A stretch of DNA of 64,000 nucleotides from Bacteroidales bacterium (GTDB lineage Bacteria > Bacteroidota > Bacteroidia > Bacteroidales > F082). The stretch is taken from NCBI GenBank assembly GCA_028277395.1, contig JANQGJ010000098.1, positions 1-64,000 on the forward strand, given 5' to 3'. Below the pieces are notes generated by a model, which was given only the letters and a program-made list of their open reading frames with translations, ran no database searches and was not told the origin of the DNA. This document shows positions 9,727 to 18,380 of this stretch, one piece after another (within the stretch, counting starts at the first letter, position 1; every line of letters begins with the position of its first letter). A program made the position numbers and the translations under genes.

Positions 9727-10719
9727 TCAACTGAGCATAAGATTACAACCCCTGACATCACTGTTATCAAACCTTCCCAGAACTTCAAAAGTACCGTTGT
9801 CGTATAATTTACCGAGATCCTGTGTGGCAATAAATGAGCATGAGTAGATATTTGCAAGATCAATAATATTTAGTCCTCCGGATTTGCCATAACCAACCAG
9901 GCTCATGGGATCGTTCAGATTTCTTATTAATACTTTCATCCATGGCGGACAGTTAAATATTCCATCTCCCATCGAATATGCCTGAGAAAACAGCTCGGTC
10001 ATTCCATATTCCGAATAAATTCTGTTAACATCGAAGTTTTTTTTAAGTATTGCATGAACTTCATCTCTGATCATTTCTTTCTTCCGCCCTTTCATTCCAC
10101 CTGTTTCAATAATAATAAGTTCGGGAAATTCCGGTTTATACTTTTCGGCGAAATCAAGTAGCGCATAAGTAACTCCTATTAGAATTGTTTTTTTCTGCTT
10201 TTTTTTTAATTCTAGAAGCACTTCATTAAGTTGGTCATACTCATCCAAATAAAAGCCGCTTTCTACATTCCTGGTGTCATTAATTAACCGGTCGGTCATG
10301 AAAACCAAAGATGATCCTTTCCTTTCCAGATATGATGGCAATAAAGCTAACAATACATAATCTTCAATATTTCCAAAAAACAAATTAAACGCTTTGGTGA
10401 ATGATTCTTTGTAAAGCCGATCATTAATTATATAGTGTTTACTTGTTTTAATTCCTGTCGTTCCACTACTGGAAAAATATTTGTCAGGATTGCAATCACC
10501 TGAAATCACTTTATGATCTTTAAAAAATTCAATGGGTAGAAAAGGTACCAGGGAATAATGGTCAATGCCAGAAATATCAATATTCAAAAAATCAACAAAA
10601 CTCTTATAAATACTATTGTTTTCATATTGAAAATGAAATATTTCCAGTGCAATTCCGTTAAATTCATCAGTACTCTGAATATTTGTTATTCTATTTTCAA
10701 GAGCCGTGACTTTTGGCAT
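9727..10719 (-). CDS. LuxE/PaaK-family acyl-protein synthetase-like protein
   Basis: This 330-residue protein resembles LuxE-type acyl-protein synthetases, which activate an acyl group with ATP. The adenylate-forming motif YFSSSGTTG is near residue 85, and the IYSEYGMTELFSQAYS segment near residue 235 is the second signature. No luxC/luxD-type reductase or transferase lies next to it, so a light-emitting or fatty-aldehyde role is unlikely. Stand-alone LuxE-like proteins occur in Bacteroidota, often near surface-polysaccharide genes, which are not obvious here. The substrate is unknown. Its 5' end is 31 bp from the divergent lipoprotein start at 10751. Confidence 0.85.
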   Translation of the reverse strand: MPKVTALENRITNIQSTDEFNGIALEIFHFQYENNSIYKSFVDFLNIDISGIDHYSLVPFLPIEFFKDHKVISGDCNPDKYFSSSGTTGIKTSKHYIINDRLYKESFTKAFNLFFGNIEDYVLLALLPSYLERKGSSLVFMTDRLINDTRNVESGFYLDEYDQLNEVLLELKKKQKKTILIGVTYALLDFAEKYKPEFPELIIIETGGMKGRKKEMIRDEVHAILKKNFDVNRIYSEYGMTELFSQAYSMGDGIFNCPPWMKVLIRNLNDPMSLVGYGKSGGLNIIDLANIYSCSFIATQDLGKLYDNGTFEVLGRFDNSDVRGCNLMLS

Positions 10720-10750
10720 GATTTTTATATATTTTTATCCTGTGAAACTG

Positions 10751-11296
10751 ATGAATAATTATAAAACAAAAATACTAATTCTTATACTCATAGCAGGAAT
10801 TGTATTCGGATCCTGTCGCAGGTTCGAAGATTTCCCTGATATTCCTGAGATTACTTATGATAATTTCATTGTATTGTTAAATACTGAAACCGGAATAACC
10901 GAAAGGGGTGTTCTGGTGTTTTCATATACCGATGGCAATGGCGATTTAGGATTAAGCAGCGGAGATACTCTTCCTCCATATGACAAGGATGGGGATTATT
11001 ACTACAATCTGATCATCAGGTATTTTGAAAAACAGCACGGAGAGTTTATTGAAGTACCTTTACTTTCATGGAATGCCGATTCCTCATATTACGACACATT
11101 AACTTTTAACTCACGGTTCCCCGTTCTTACTCCTGAAAGTGGTAATCAGGCTATTAAAGGTGTTTTTCATGACACATTGTTTATTTACAATCCTTTATCT
11201 GATTTTGACACTATAAAATTCAAGATTAAGATCATTGACAGGGCACTAAATATTAGCAATGAGATAGAAACCGGAGAGATAATTAGATTGCAATAG
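10751..11296 (+). CDS. Putative lipoprotein of unknown function
   Basis: The 181-residue product begins with a lysine-rich lipoprotein signal peptide and a lipobox ending GSC near residue 21, so it should be lipid-anchored. An upstream ATG at 10706 would overlap the divergent gene and put extra residues before the signal peptide, so ATG 10751 is chosen. The mature part contains an acidic DGNGDLGLSSGDT segment of a kind common in Bacteroidota lipoproteins and may bind calcium, but no family is recognised. Confidence 0.8.
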   Translation: MNNYKTKILILILIAGIVFGSCRRFEDFPDIPEITYDNFIVLLNTETGITERGVLVFSYTDGNGDLGLSSGDTLPPYDKDGDYYYNLIIRYFEKQHGEFIEVPLLSWNADSSYYDTLTFNSRFPVLTPESGNQAIKGVFHDTLFIYNPLSDFDTIKFKIKIIDRALNISNEIETGEIIRLQ

Positions 11297-11366
11297 AGAG
11301 AGTCTTATTCTCACAACTCATTTGGGATCATCCATAATATAACAATAAAGATAAACTAACAGTATC

Positions 11367-11402
11367 AAAAAAAGGCCGAAAATAAACAGGTTATTTCCGG
11401 CC
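11367..11402 (-). terminator. Rho-independent terminator of the collar-protein cluster
   Basis: Read on the minus strand, a GC-rich stem (ggccggaaataa pairing with ttattttcggcc, one G-T pair) with a 5-nt loop is followed by seven T. It sits just after the small membrane-protein gene and fits as the end of the 11.4-19.0 kb minus-strand unit. Confidence 0.85.
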
Positions 11403-11420
11403 ATAATTGCTTTTGATGTT

Positions 11421-11672
11421 TTATTCGTTTATTTCTTTCTTTCTCTTCTGATAGTATTTATATCCTTTATATCCACCATAAGCTCCTCCTAATCCAAGTA
11501 GTATAAATAATCCACTTGCAAGTGGAGCACGACCACCTTGTGCTTCGTTCCCGGATGAACCATGGTTTGGAGGTGGAGGTGGTTCTCCAGGTTGTGCGCT
11601 TAACACTAATGTGGTTGTGGATATTACCATCACCATAATTAATTTCAATATTATTCCTTTATATGACTTCAT
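11421..11672 (-). CDS. Small secreted/membrane protein, Pro-rich with C-terminal anchor
   Basis: This 83-residue protein has a signal peptide (about 1-27, ending LSAQ), a short Pro/Gly-rich spacer with PPPPP, a hydrophobic Gly-rich segment (APLASGLFILLGLGGAYGG) and a basic tail (KRKK). A hydrophobic segment plus basic tail resembles the short C-terminal sorting-like segments seen on many small Bacteroidota proteins. The ATG at 11672 is chosen because the longer reading frame to 11732 overlaps the previous gene by 41 bp. It is the last gene of the collar-protein cluster and directly precedes the terminator. Function is unknown. Confidence 0.7.
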   Translation of the reverse strand: MKSYKGIILKLIMVMVISTTTLVLSAQPGEPPPPPNHGSSGNEAQGGRAPLASGLFILLGLGGAYGGYKGYKYYQKRKKEINE

Positions 11673-11691
11673 AGCTAGTTCTTTTTTTAAA

Positions 11692-14154
11692 TTACCTGTA
11701 ATTGATTTTAGTTGAATATACCTGGTTTTCACCTACAACTTTAACAATATAAATGCCTGGTGATCCATACATTGGAATTTCACAACTGCAGTTATTTGTT
11801 AATTTTTGTGATGATACAAGTTGTCCTGAGATATTATAGATATATAAATCAAATGCACCTTCATTATGCATGTTTTTAACAACTAACTTGTCATTTGAGC
11901 TATAAATATGGAACATATCTTCAATATTATCATCATTTTCACCAATCCCGATTGGTCCTTTGGTGAATTTTACAAGGAATCTGTCTTCATTATGTCCGGT
12001 TTCGGTAATGTTAAAAATATATTCCTGTTCTTTTGTAAGGTCAGTTATGATGTTTTTTTCAAGATCTTTAAGGTATATACCTTCAGAGTTTTCAAAGTTT
12101 TCTATATCTACAACTTTTATTGTATATGAACCTTCAACACTTGCTTTGTAACACAATTTAATATCAATATCTTCTGTGTAAGGTGGTAAACCCTGAATAA
12201 CATAGTAATTTCCATCATCATCAACAAGTTTGGTATAAATATTTCCGCTTCGTCTTATACCATCATATTTATTATCAAATCCATTGGTTGTACCATCAAG
12301 AAATCCAATTAATGTTTCGCTATAAGCTGTAGTTTCTCCTTCAAGACTTATTTTAAATCTTTTTACAGTTTCTTGTGATTTAAAAAATTGTGCTGAATTG
12401 GTAACACGCATATTATCTTTAAACCTTAAAGTAGATGTTGTTTGTGAAGTCCCACTACCATAGTGCACCATAAACCCTTGTCCAACATCAATATAACCAT
12501 TTGGGGTATTTCCTCCGCCACCAGCAACTGCTCCTGTTTTATTCCAGGTTGCATAATCATTTCTGTCATCAGAAAATCCTGCTCCTTCATCCCAAAACTG
12601 TAGGGTGCCATCAATATTAGAATTATCAGCATCATCAATAAAGGCAGTTGCATCAACTCGTGAAGGATATGGATTCCCAACTAAATTCCAACCGAAATAA
12701 TATTCATCAGTTGAAAGGGCGGCATCATACGTGTATGTAACCGTTTCAGTATGAGTACCCGTATTCGTTGTTCCACTAAATGAGATGGTTCTGTTTGATG
12801 GGTTATAGGCATATGCATAGCCCAATCCAACTTCCATATTTCCTCCTTGTGATGAAGCATCAATCCATGATGGGCCTGTACCACCACTTAAATCTTCATC
12901 ATACCAGAATAAGTCAAAATCAGTTTGAGGAGTACCCGATTGAAGAACTGATATTGCCTGGTTACTTACCGGAGAAGATAAATAATGATAAATATCTTCT
13001 GTTATATACCGTTTAACTGTTGCTGTAACCCCGGAACTCTCAATCAATGAACCTGTTCCTGTTGCATCTGATTCAACAGTCAGCGTACCAGCTGCACGGT
13101 TGTTTTTTGAATCAGCAACAGATAGAGTTCCATTTACTGTTAGTGATGTGGTGGAAGAAATTGTAAGAGAGTAATCTGAGCTTACAGTAAGATCATCAAT
13201 TGTATAATCATCATCGATAGTACAGGTGCCGGAAATAACAGCATCTGCAGCAGTTCCACCAGGTATTCCATATGTCCATCTAGCTGACGTTGACCAGTTA
13301 CCTGTGCCTGTAAATGTTGTTGTAGGCCCTACTCCATAAAGTGCAATTGCTGATGGATTAGTTAACCCTGTTTTAATAACTGTTGTTGACCCACCAGAAA
13401 TATCACAACTTTGAATTTCATCAGGTCCGCTATCTGTCCAGTAAAGTTTGCTGTTGGTGAAATCAATTGCTATTGATTTTGGAGATGTACCAGTTGTTGC
13501 TAATTCTGTTTTGCTTGCTCCACTTAAAGTTGCTCTATAAACCTTGTCATCACCAAAATCTGTCCAATACATATAATTATTATTAACATCTAACGCAATT
13601 CCATAAGGATTATTCAAACCAGTAATAACATTTTCAACATTAGTACCGTCAAAATCAGATTTTCTAATATTATTTGCTACTTGTTGTGTCCAATACAATT
13701 TATTGTTTACAAAATCCAGTGCAATCCCATTTATATTATCACTAGCTGCAGTATAAATTACCTCTTGTCCCGTTCCATCAAGATTTGCCCTGCTTATATG
13801 ATCCTTACCTGACTCAGTATCTGACCAGTACATCTTACCTCCGGCTACATCTACTACAAGGTACAAAAAAGTTGATGATCCTGTTGACACAAGATCTACT
13901 GGATTATTACCATCTAAATCTTTTCTGATGATTTTATCATCGTCATTGTCAGTATAATAAATGTAACCATTTAATTCATCAATAAACAAACCACGTGAAG
14001 CGGCAGCAGTTGTTACAGTTGAAGTATTATTTCCATCTAAGTCTGATTTTTGAATAATATCGGTGGTATAATCTGTCCAGTAAATATTGGTCTGAGCCAG
14101 TAAAGCTGATGAAAAAAGCAGCATTACGGCCAAAAATTGTATTAGTTTTTTCAT
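11692..14154 (-). CDS. Secreted YWTD beta-propeller protein with T9SS sorting domain
   Basis: This 820-residue secreted protein has a signal peptide (1-20, ending LLAQ) and six YWTD-type repeats of the LDL-receptor class between about residues 22 and 275 (IYWTD, IYYTD, MYWSD, LYWTQ, MYWTD, LYWTD), which should form one six-bladed propeller. A beta-rich central region like those of other T9SS cargo follows. A C-terminal type A sorting domain (about 745-820, with IYNISGQLV and GIYIVKV) directs export through type IX secretion. It starts 12 bp after the formyltransferase gene and precedes the small membrane protein, so it looks co-transcribed. The propeller suggests ligand binding; the ligand is unknown. 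Confidence 0.88.
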   Translation of the reverse strand: MKKLIQFLAVMLLFSSALLAQTNIYWTDYTTDIIQKSDLDGNNTSTVTTAAASRGLFIDELNGYIYYTDNDDDKIIRKDLDGNNPVDLVSTGSSTFLYLVVDVAGGKMYWSDTESGKDHISRANLDGTGQEVIYTAASDNINGIALDFVNNKLYWTQQVANNIRKSDFDGTNVENVITGLNNPYGIALDVNNNYMYWTDFGDDKVYRATLSGASKTELATTGTSPKSIAIDFTNSKLYWTDSGPDEIQSCDISGGSTTVIKTGLTNPSAIALYGVGPTTTFTGTGNWSTSARWTYGIPGGTAADAVISGTCTIDDDYTIDDLTVSSDYSLTISSTTSLTVNGTLSVADSKNNRAAGTLTVESDATGTGSLIESSGVTATVKRYITEDIYHYLSSPVSNQAISVLQSGTPQTDFDLFWYDEDLSGGTGPSWIDASSQGGNMEVGLGYAYAYNPSNRTISFSGTTNTGTHTETVTYTYDAALSTDEYYFGWNLVGNPYPSRVDATAFIDDADNSNIDGTLQFWDEGAGFSDDRNDYATWNKTGAVAGGGGNTPNGYIDVGQGFMVHYGSGTSQTTSTLRFKDNMRVTNSAQFFKSQETVKRFKISLEGETTAYSETLIGFLDGTTNGFDNKYDGIRRSGNIYTKLVDDDGNYYVIQGLPPYTEDIDIKLCYKASVEGSYTIKVVDIENFENSEGIYLKDLEKNIITDLTKEQEYIFNITETGHNEDRFLVKFTKGPIGIGENDDNIEDMFHIYSSNDKLVVKNMHNEGAFDLYIYNISGQLVSSQKLTNNCSCEIPMYGSPGIYIVKVVGENQVYSTKINYR

Positions 14155-14166
14155 AATGTAAAATTT

Positions 14167-15102
14167 TTAGTTTTTAATATTTATTGTTAGTATTTTTCCG
14201 TTGTTTATTCCAAAATTCGCAAGACGTCCGCCAAATACATATCCCAGTTCAGTATAAATGGCATCAATCCTTATTAACTGTTTACCCTTGCAAACTACAA
14301 ATGCCCCCTGCTTATCATCCGAATGGAAAACCAGGCCGGGCTGATCAGGTAATTCAGCATCAATATTGGCAGGTGTAACCTGAAGGATCTTTATTTCCTG
14401 TCCTTCCAAATATGTTAAGGCTCCTTTATTCCATGGATTACATGCGTTTACTGTAGCAGTAATCTCTTCCATGTCCATGTTTTGCCAATCAATACTTACA
14501 TCTGCAATACCTGGTTTAGGATAATAAGTAGTTGTTTCAAATGACTGTGGTGTTAATTTTACATCCTCATCTTCTATGAGTTGTATTATTTCATCAATTT
14601 TAATACAAGTCAGGGCTGCAGACTTGTGCAGCAGGCTGCCATATGTGTCAATATAATTAATCGGAAAATCTTCCTTAAACAGTATTGGACCGGCATCAAT
14701 TTTTTCAACCATTTTATGTACATACAATCCGGCCATTTTAACTCCTTTACGTATTTGCCAAAAGATTGGGTCGGCACTACGAAACTCAGGTAAGCGTCCA
14801 AAATGAAAATTATAAAACCCAAGCTTTGGTATTTTCAATAGGTTACTGCTGAATTTCAGGGGAAATGTCAATGTCAGGCACACATCAGGTTTAACATTAT
14901 TAAGTATATCAATGAGTTCCTCTTCTTTTTCAAGGTCAGGTGTATACATTTGGTTATCTGCAATATAACCTGAGCTTTTTATAACATTTATTAATTCAGT
15001 ATTTGTAGCAGGTACAACGATCCCGGCAAATACTCTTTTTCGTATTAGCTCAAATACAATTTGGGCTGCTTCTTTATTATTACAAAACACAAGTGCTTTC
15101 AT
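14167..15102 (-). CDS. Formyltransferase of the Fmt/sugar N-formyltransferase family
   Basis: The 311-residue protein has the formyl-transferase N domain with the catalytic Asn-x-His as N-F-H in FYNFHFGRLPEF and the catalytic Asp in KIDAGPIL, followed by an Fmt-like C domain (NPWNKGALTYLEGQEIKIL). These enzymes move a formyl group from 10-formyl-tetrahydrofolate to an amine: Met-tRNA in Fmt, amino sugars in VioF/WbkC-type enzymes. The usual HASLLP stretch reads HFGRLPEFR here, and the context is not translation, so a special substrate is more likely than Met-tRNA. ATG 15102 is chosen over a GTG three codons upstream. It lies 1 bp after the stop of the preceding gene, so the two are translationally linked. 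Confidence 0.85.
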   Translation of the reverse strand: MKALVFCNNKEAAQIVFELIRKRVFAGIVVPATNTELINVIKSSGYIADNQMYTPDLEKEEELIDILNNVKPDVCLTLTFPLKFSSNLLKIPKLGFYNFHFGRLPEFRSADPIFWQIRKGVKMAGLYVHKMVEKIDAGPILFKEDFPINYIDTYGSLLHKSAALTCIKIDEIIQLIEDEDVKLTPQSFETTTYYPKPGIADVSIDWQNMDMEEITATVNACNPWNKGALTYLEGQEIKILQVTPANIDAELPDQPGLVFHSDDKQGAFVVCKGKQLIRIDAIYTELGYVFGGRLANFGINNGKILTINIKN

Positions 15103-15103
15103 A

Positions 15104-16216
15104 CTAAACACATAAAAAAGAATTTAACCATCCACTTGATTCCTCCCTGATAGTATTAAGTATCTCCTTATCCTGACCATCCGGGGTTAATATTTTTATA
15201 AACTTCTTATAATTCTCTCTTTCTCTTCCATTTTTATCAGTAACAAACAGGGAGTGCTCACAATCATAGGTATTAAAATCCGGGTTGAATGCAAGGCTTC
15301 CCCTGGGTGATTTGATTTCTGTATCTTTCAATAATGATTCAAGTTCTGATTTGGGTTTCCAGTTATTCTCAATACATTGTGAAACTATTAATCCTGCCTC
15401 AAATCCTATAATACCAAAAGGTGATAGTATTCTGTTTAGTTTCTGGTTAAAATGATTATATAATCCATTGATAGTTCCGTTAGCCGTATTAAACCATGTA
15501 CTTACCGAGTAAACATTATCTATATATTCTCTTTCCAGAATTGAATTATCAGTAAAGAAGGGCGATGCAATTAAAGGTGTTTCTGTTAATTTCGGATGAT
15601 TCCTGATTGCTTTTATCATCTCGACTGCATCGAAACCACTAAAAGAAGAGAAAATAAAAGAGTTCTCATGTGAATTAACCTTTTCCAGAAAATTCTCAGG
15701 TTTACCTTCAGTTTCCTGACGATAAACGTTAACACTGTTTATATATCCATTGTACTTTTTCGATGCAAGACTCAATGCATGAGAAAAGGGATAACCGGAG
15801 TCATAAAACGACAACATTGTGGAATACTTCAATCCAAACTTATCAATTGCCCATTTAGTCATCAAATATGTGGAATCAAATGATTTAAGAGAGTTATGGA
15901 CTACATAAGAATTCCTATCGGCTTTTAACAAGGGTGTTTCACCGGCATTACACATTATTAATGGTGTTCTGGTTTGTTCTATTAAAGGCAACAATGCCAT
16001 AATACATTTATATCCAAACCAACCGGTAACGATATCTGCATTTTTTTTCAGAATTAATTTTCTGGCAGCCTCCTGAACTTCCCTGGGTGAGCTTGTTCCC
16101 GATTCTTCATCAACAATAGAAACATCATCAGGAATTGATTGTTTAAAACCTTCGATGAAGTCCACTCCAATATATGGATAATACCTGGATTCAGGTATTA
16201 ATATACCAATTTTCAT
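15104..16216 (-). CDS. Leu/Ile/Val-binding-protein-like protein without signal peptide
   Basis: The 370-residue product has the fold pattern of type 1 periplasmic ligand-binding proteins of the branched-chain amino acid/urea class (Peripla_BP_6): start KIGILIPESRYYP, middle CNAGETPLL, VYSVSTWFNTANG, and end SPRGSLAFNPDFNTYDCEHSLFV. Two things are odd. No signal peptide or lipobox precedes the domain, so it should stay in the cytoplasm. No ABC permease or ATPase genes are near. AmiC-like members of this fold act as cytoplasmic amide sensors, which is one alternative. It sits between the collar genes and the formyltransferase, whose start is 1 bp past its stop. Confidence 0.78.
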   Translation of the reverse strand: MKIGILIPESRYYPYIGVDFIEGFKQSIPDDVSIVDEESGTSSPREVQEAARKLILKKNADIVTGWFGYKCIMALLPLIEQTRTPLIMCNAGETPLLKADRNSYVVHNSLKSFDSTYLMTKWAIDKFGLKYSTMLSFYDSGYPFSHALSLASKKYNGYINSVNVYRQETEGKPENFLEKVNSHENSFIFSSFSGFDAVEMIKAIRNHPKLTETPLIASPFFTDNSILEREYIDNVYSVSTWFNTANGTINGLYNHFNQKLNRILSPFGIIGFEAGLIVSQCIENNWKPKSELESLLKDTEIKSPRGSLAFNPDFNTYDCEHSLFVTDKNGRERENYKKFIKILTPDGQDKEILNTIREESSGWLNSFLCV

Positions 16217-16240
16217 ATCAGCTTTTTACAACAATAATAA

Positions 16241-16286
16241 ATTGGTAGTGGCGCTTCAAATATTATAAAAATACGCCACTACCAAT
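16241..16286 (-). promoter_or_regulatory. 13-bp perfect hairpin between collar genes and downstream genes
   Basis: ATTGGTAGTGGCG (16241-16253) pairs perfectly with CGCCACTACCAAT (16274-16286) around a 20-nt AT-rich loop. On the minus strand it follows the last collar gene and ends 24 bp before the ATG at 16216. The following bases (ttattattgttg) are T-rich but not a clean U tract. It could be a leaky terminator or an RNA-stabilising 3' structure that keeps collar mRNA more abundant than the rest. Confidence 0.75.
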
Positions 16287-16315
16287 GATAAATTTTAATC
16301 AAGTTTTAATTTATT

Positions 16316-16942
16316 TTATGGTCTTGAAGGATAAGTTCCTTCTAAACAAATTATCCAGCTCATAACAAGAAATGGTTGCATATTATAATGAGACTGGTCA
16401 CCACCGGTGTTTCCTATCGCAACCTGAATTCCCGAAGTATCAACACTAAGGTTGTTTGTGTTAACTGTAATCGCCTGATCACTTAAGGCATCTGAACCAC
16501 TGGCTGATGTAGCGTACAGGTTTGTTTCATTTTCCTCTGCTGCAAGGAAATTACCTTTTGGTGTATGGATTGTTCCATTCCCGTTGTTCACATGCATAGT
16601 TGCTGTAGCAAAACCACCAACAGGAGCTACACCTCCCTGAGCAGCAGCAGTATGAGAATGAGATGGCATTTCATTTTGATTTAGTATTACCCTTTCAATA
16701 CCACCGGCTTCAGCAAAAGTTCTTACTTCTCCACCCGGATAAGCTCCCATGTGGACCATAACTCTTCCTCTTAAATCAGGTAAAGCAAACGTTACTCTGC
16801 CATCACCACCAAACCTGGTCCCTATCAGTGAAAATAGTGCACCAAACTGCGAAATATTTAACAACTGGCCATCGCAATAAGCCCAAAACCTGGGCGCAAA
16901 CGGACCTGCAAATCCTCTTACTTCTGATATTGTTCCATCCAT
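16316..16942 (-). CDS. Tail-collar-domain (MdpB-like) protein, copy 1
   Basis: This 208-residue protein has an N-terminal phage tail collar domain (SEVRGFAGPFAPRFWAYCDG to the LPDLRGRV block at about residue 70), the central conserved HVNNGNGTIHTPKGNF segment, and the end HYNMQPFLVMSWIIC typical of the microcystin-dependent-protein group. It has no signal peptide. It is the last of four tandem paralogues of 208-209 residues. It is closest in pattern to copies 3 and 4 (VMVHMGAYPGGEVRTFAEAGG). The role is unknown. Collar domains trimerise in phage tail fibres, but no phage genes accompany these. Confidence 0.9.
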   Translation of the reverse strand: MDGTISEVRGFAGPFAPRFWAYCDGQLLNISQFGALFSLIGTRFGGDGRVTFALPDLRGRVMVHMGAYPGGEVRTFAEAGGIERVILNQNEMPSHSHTAAAQGGVAPVGGFATATMHVNNGNGTIHTPKGNFLAAEENETNLYATSASGSDALSDQAITVNTNNLSVDTSGIQVAIGNTGGDQSHYNMQPFLVMSWIICLEGTYPSRP

Positions 16943-17012
16943 AGTTTTTCGTATTAGTTATTTTACTATAAAATATTTAGTTGAATTAGTTAGATTTGTT
17001 CATTATTTGTAC

Positions 17013-17642
17013 TTAGTCCCATCTCTGAGGGTAGTATCCGTTAACACAGATTATCCAGCTCATAACAAGAAACGGCTGCATGTTATAGTGAGTTTCACCA
17101 TTACCGGTATTTCCAACTGTAACCTGAACTCCTGATAAATCTGCATACAGATAATTGGTATTTACCGTAATTGCAAGATCATTTAGTGTATCGGTTCCAC
17201 TTGAGGATGTAGCGTATAGATTTGTTTCATTCTCTTCGGCAGCAAGAAAATTACCTTTTGGTGTGTGGATTGTTCCATTTCCATTATTAACATGCATAGT
17301 TGCTGTTGCTGTCCCACTCACACCTCCGGTAGAACCCTGAGCAATAGCTGTGTGGTTATGTGCAGGCAAATCCGAAACACTTAAAGGTACTCTTTCAATA
17401 CCTCCTATTTCAGAGAATACCCGGTATTCACCACCAGGTCTTTGTCCTTTGTGAACCATTACACGACCCCGAAGATCCGGTAACATGAAATTTGTTATAC
17501 CATCTCCACCGAAATTGGTACCAAGCAATGAATATAACGCAGCATACTCCTGTATTGCAAGTATTTGTCCATTACAATACATCCAGTCTCTTGGAGCAAA
17601 AGGGCCTGCGAACCCTCTTACTTCCGATAAAGTTCCTTCCAT
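17013..17642 (-). CDS. Tail-collar-domain (MdpB-like) protein, copy 2
   Basis: A 209-residue paralogue with the same layout: collar domain at the N-terminus, LPDLRGRVMVHKGQRPGG, the shared HVNNGNGTIHTPKGNF block and the HYNMQPFLVMSWIIC end. It is the most divergent of the four: GQRPGGEYRVFSEIGG replaces GAYPGGEVRTFAEAGG, the loop after HNHTA reads IAQGSTGGVSG, and LSVDTSG becomes LYADLSG. The divergence suggests its own role in a mixed assembly. It lies 54 bp after copy 3 and 70 bp before copy 1. Confidence 0.9.
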   Translation of the reverse strand: MEGTLSEVRGFAGPFAPRDWMYCNGQILAIQEYAALYSLLGTNFGGDGITNFMLPDLRGRVMVHKGQRPGGEYRVFSEIGGIERVPLSVSDLPAHNHTAIAQGSTGGVSGTATATMHVNNGNGTIHTPKGNFLAAEENETNLYATSSSGTDTLNDLAITVNTNYLYADLSGVQVTVGNTGNGETHYNMQPFLVMSWIICVNGYYPQRWD

Positions 17643-17696
17643 AGTTTAGTTTTATTAGTTAGTAAATATTATGCAGGTACTTCTACCAGCAAAATG

Positions 17697-18326
17697 TTAA
17701 TTGGGACGAGATGGGTACAGACCTTCAACACAAATTATCCACGACATAACAAGAAATGGTTGCATATTGTAATGAGACTCATCACCACCTGTATTTCCAA
17801 CTAAAACCTGAATACCTGAAGTATCAACACTTAGGTTATTTGTGTTAACGGTAATTGCCTGATCACTCAAGGCATCTGTACCACTTGAAGAAGTTGCATA
17901 AAGGTTTGTTTCATTCTCTTCGGCCGCAAGAAAATTACCTTTTGGTGTATGGATTGTTCCATTTCCGTTATTCACATGCATAGTTGCAGTTGCAGATCCG
18001 GAAACAGGAGCAACACCTCCTGCTGCTGATGCCAGATGATTATGAATAGGCATTTCATTTTTAGTTAATACTACCCTTTCAATACCACCAGCTTCAGCAA
18101 AGGTTCTGACTTCACCACCGGGATAAGCGCCCATATGTACCATCACTCTTCCTCTCAGGTCTGGTAATGCAAATGTTACTCTGCCATCGCCTCCAAACCT
18201 GTTACCAAGTAATGAGTACAATGCATTAAAATCTGCAATGGGTAATATCTGACCATTGCAATATGCCCAGTTTCTGGGTGCAAAAGGGCCCGCAAACCCT
18301 CTTACTTCCGACATAGTTCCTTCCAT
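17697..18326 (-). CDS. Tail-collar-domain (MdpB-like) protein, copy 3
   Basis: A 209-residue paralogue with the N-terminal collar domain (SEVRGFAGPFAPRNWAYCNG), the LPDLRGRVMVHMGAYPGG block, the shared central block and the HYNMQPFLVMSWIIC end. No signal peptide is present. Copies 3 and 4 share the HNHLASAAGGV loop that differs in the other two, so they are probably the youngest pair. Its ATG is 54 bp after copy 4. Confidence 0.9.
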   Translation of the reverse strand: MEGTMSEVRGFAGPFAPRNWAYCNGQILPIADFNALYSLLGNRFGGDGRVTFALPDLRGRVMVHMGAYPGGEVRTFAEAGGIERVVLTKNEMPIHNHLASAAGGVAPVSGSATATMHVNNGNGTIHTPKGNFLAAEENETNLYATSSSGTDALSDQAITVNTNNLSVDTSGIQVLVGNTGGDESHYNMQPFLVMSWIICVEGLYPSRPN

Positions 18327-18380
18327 AGTTTTATTTATTTAGTTATACAATATTTTTTAAATTCTAATTAGTCAGGTAAA

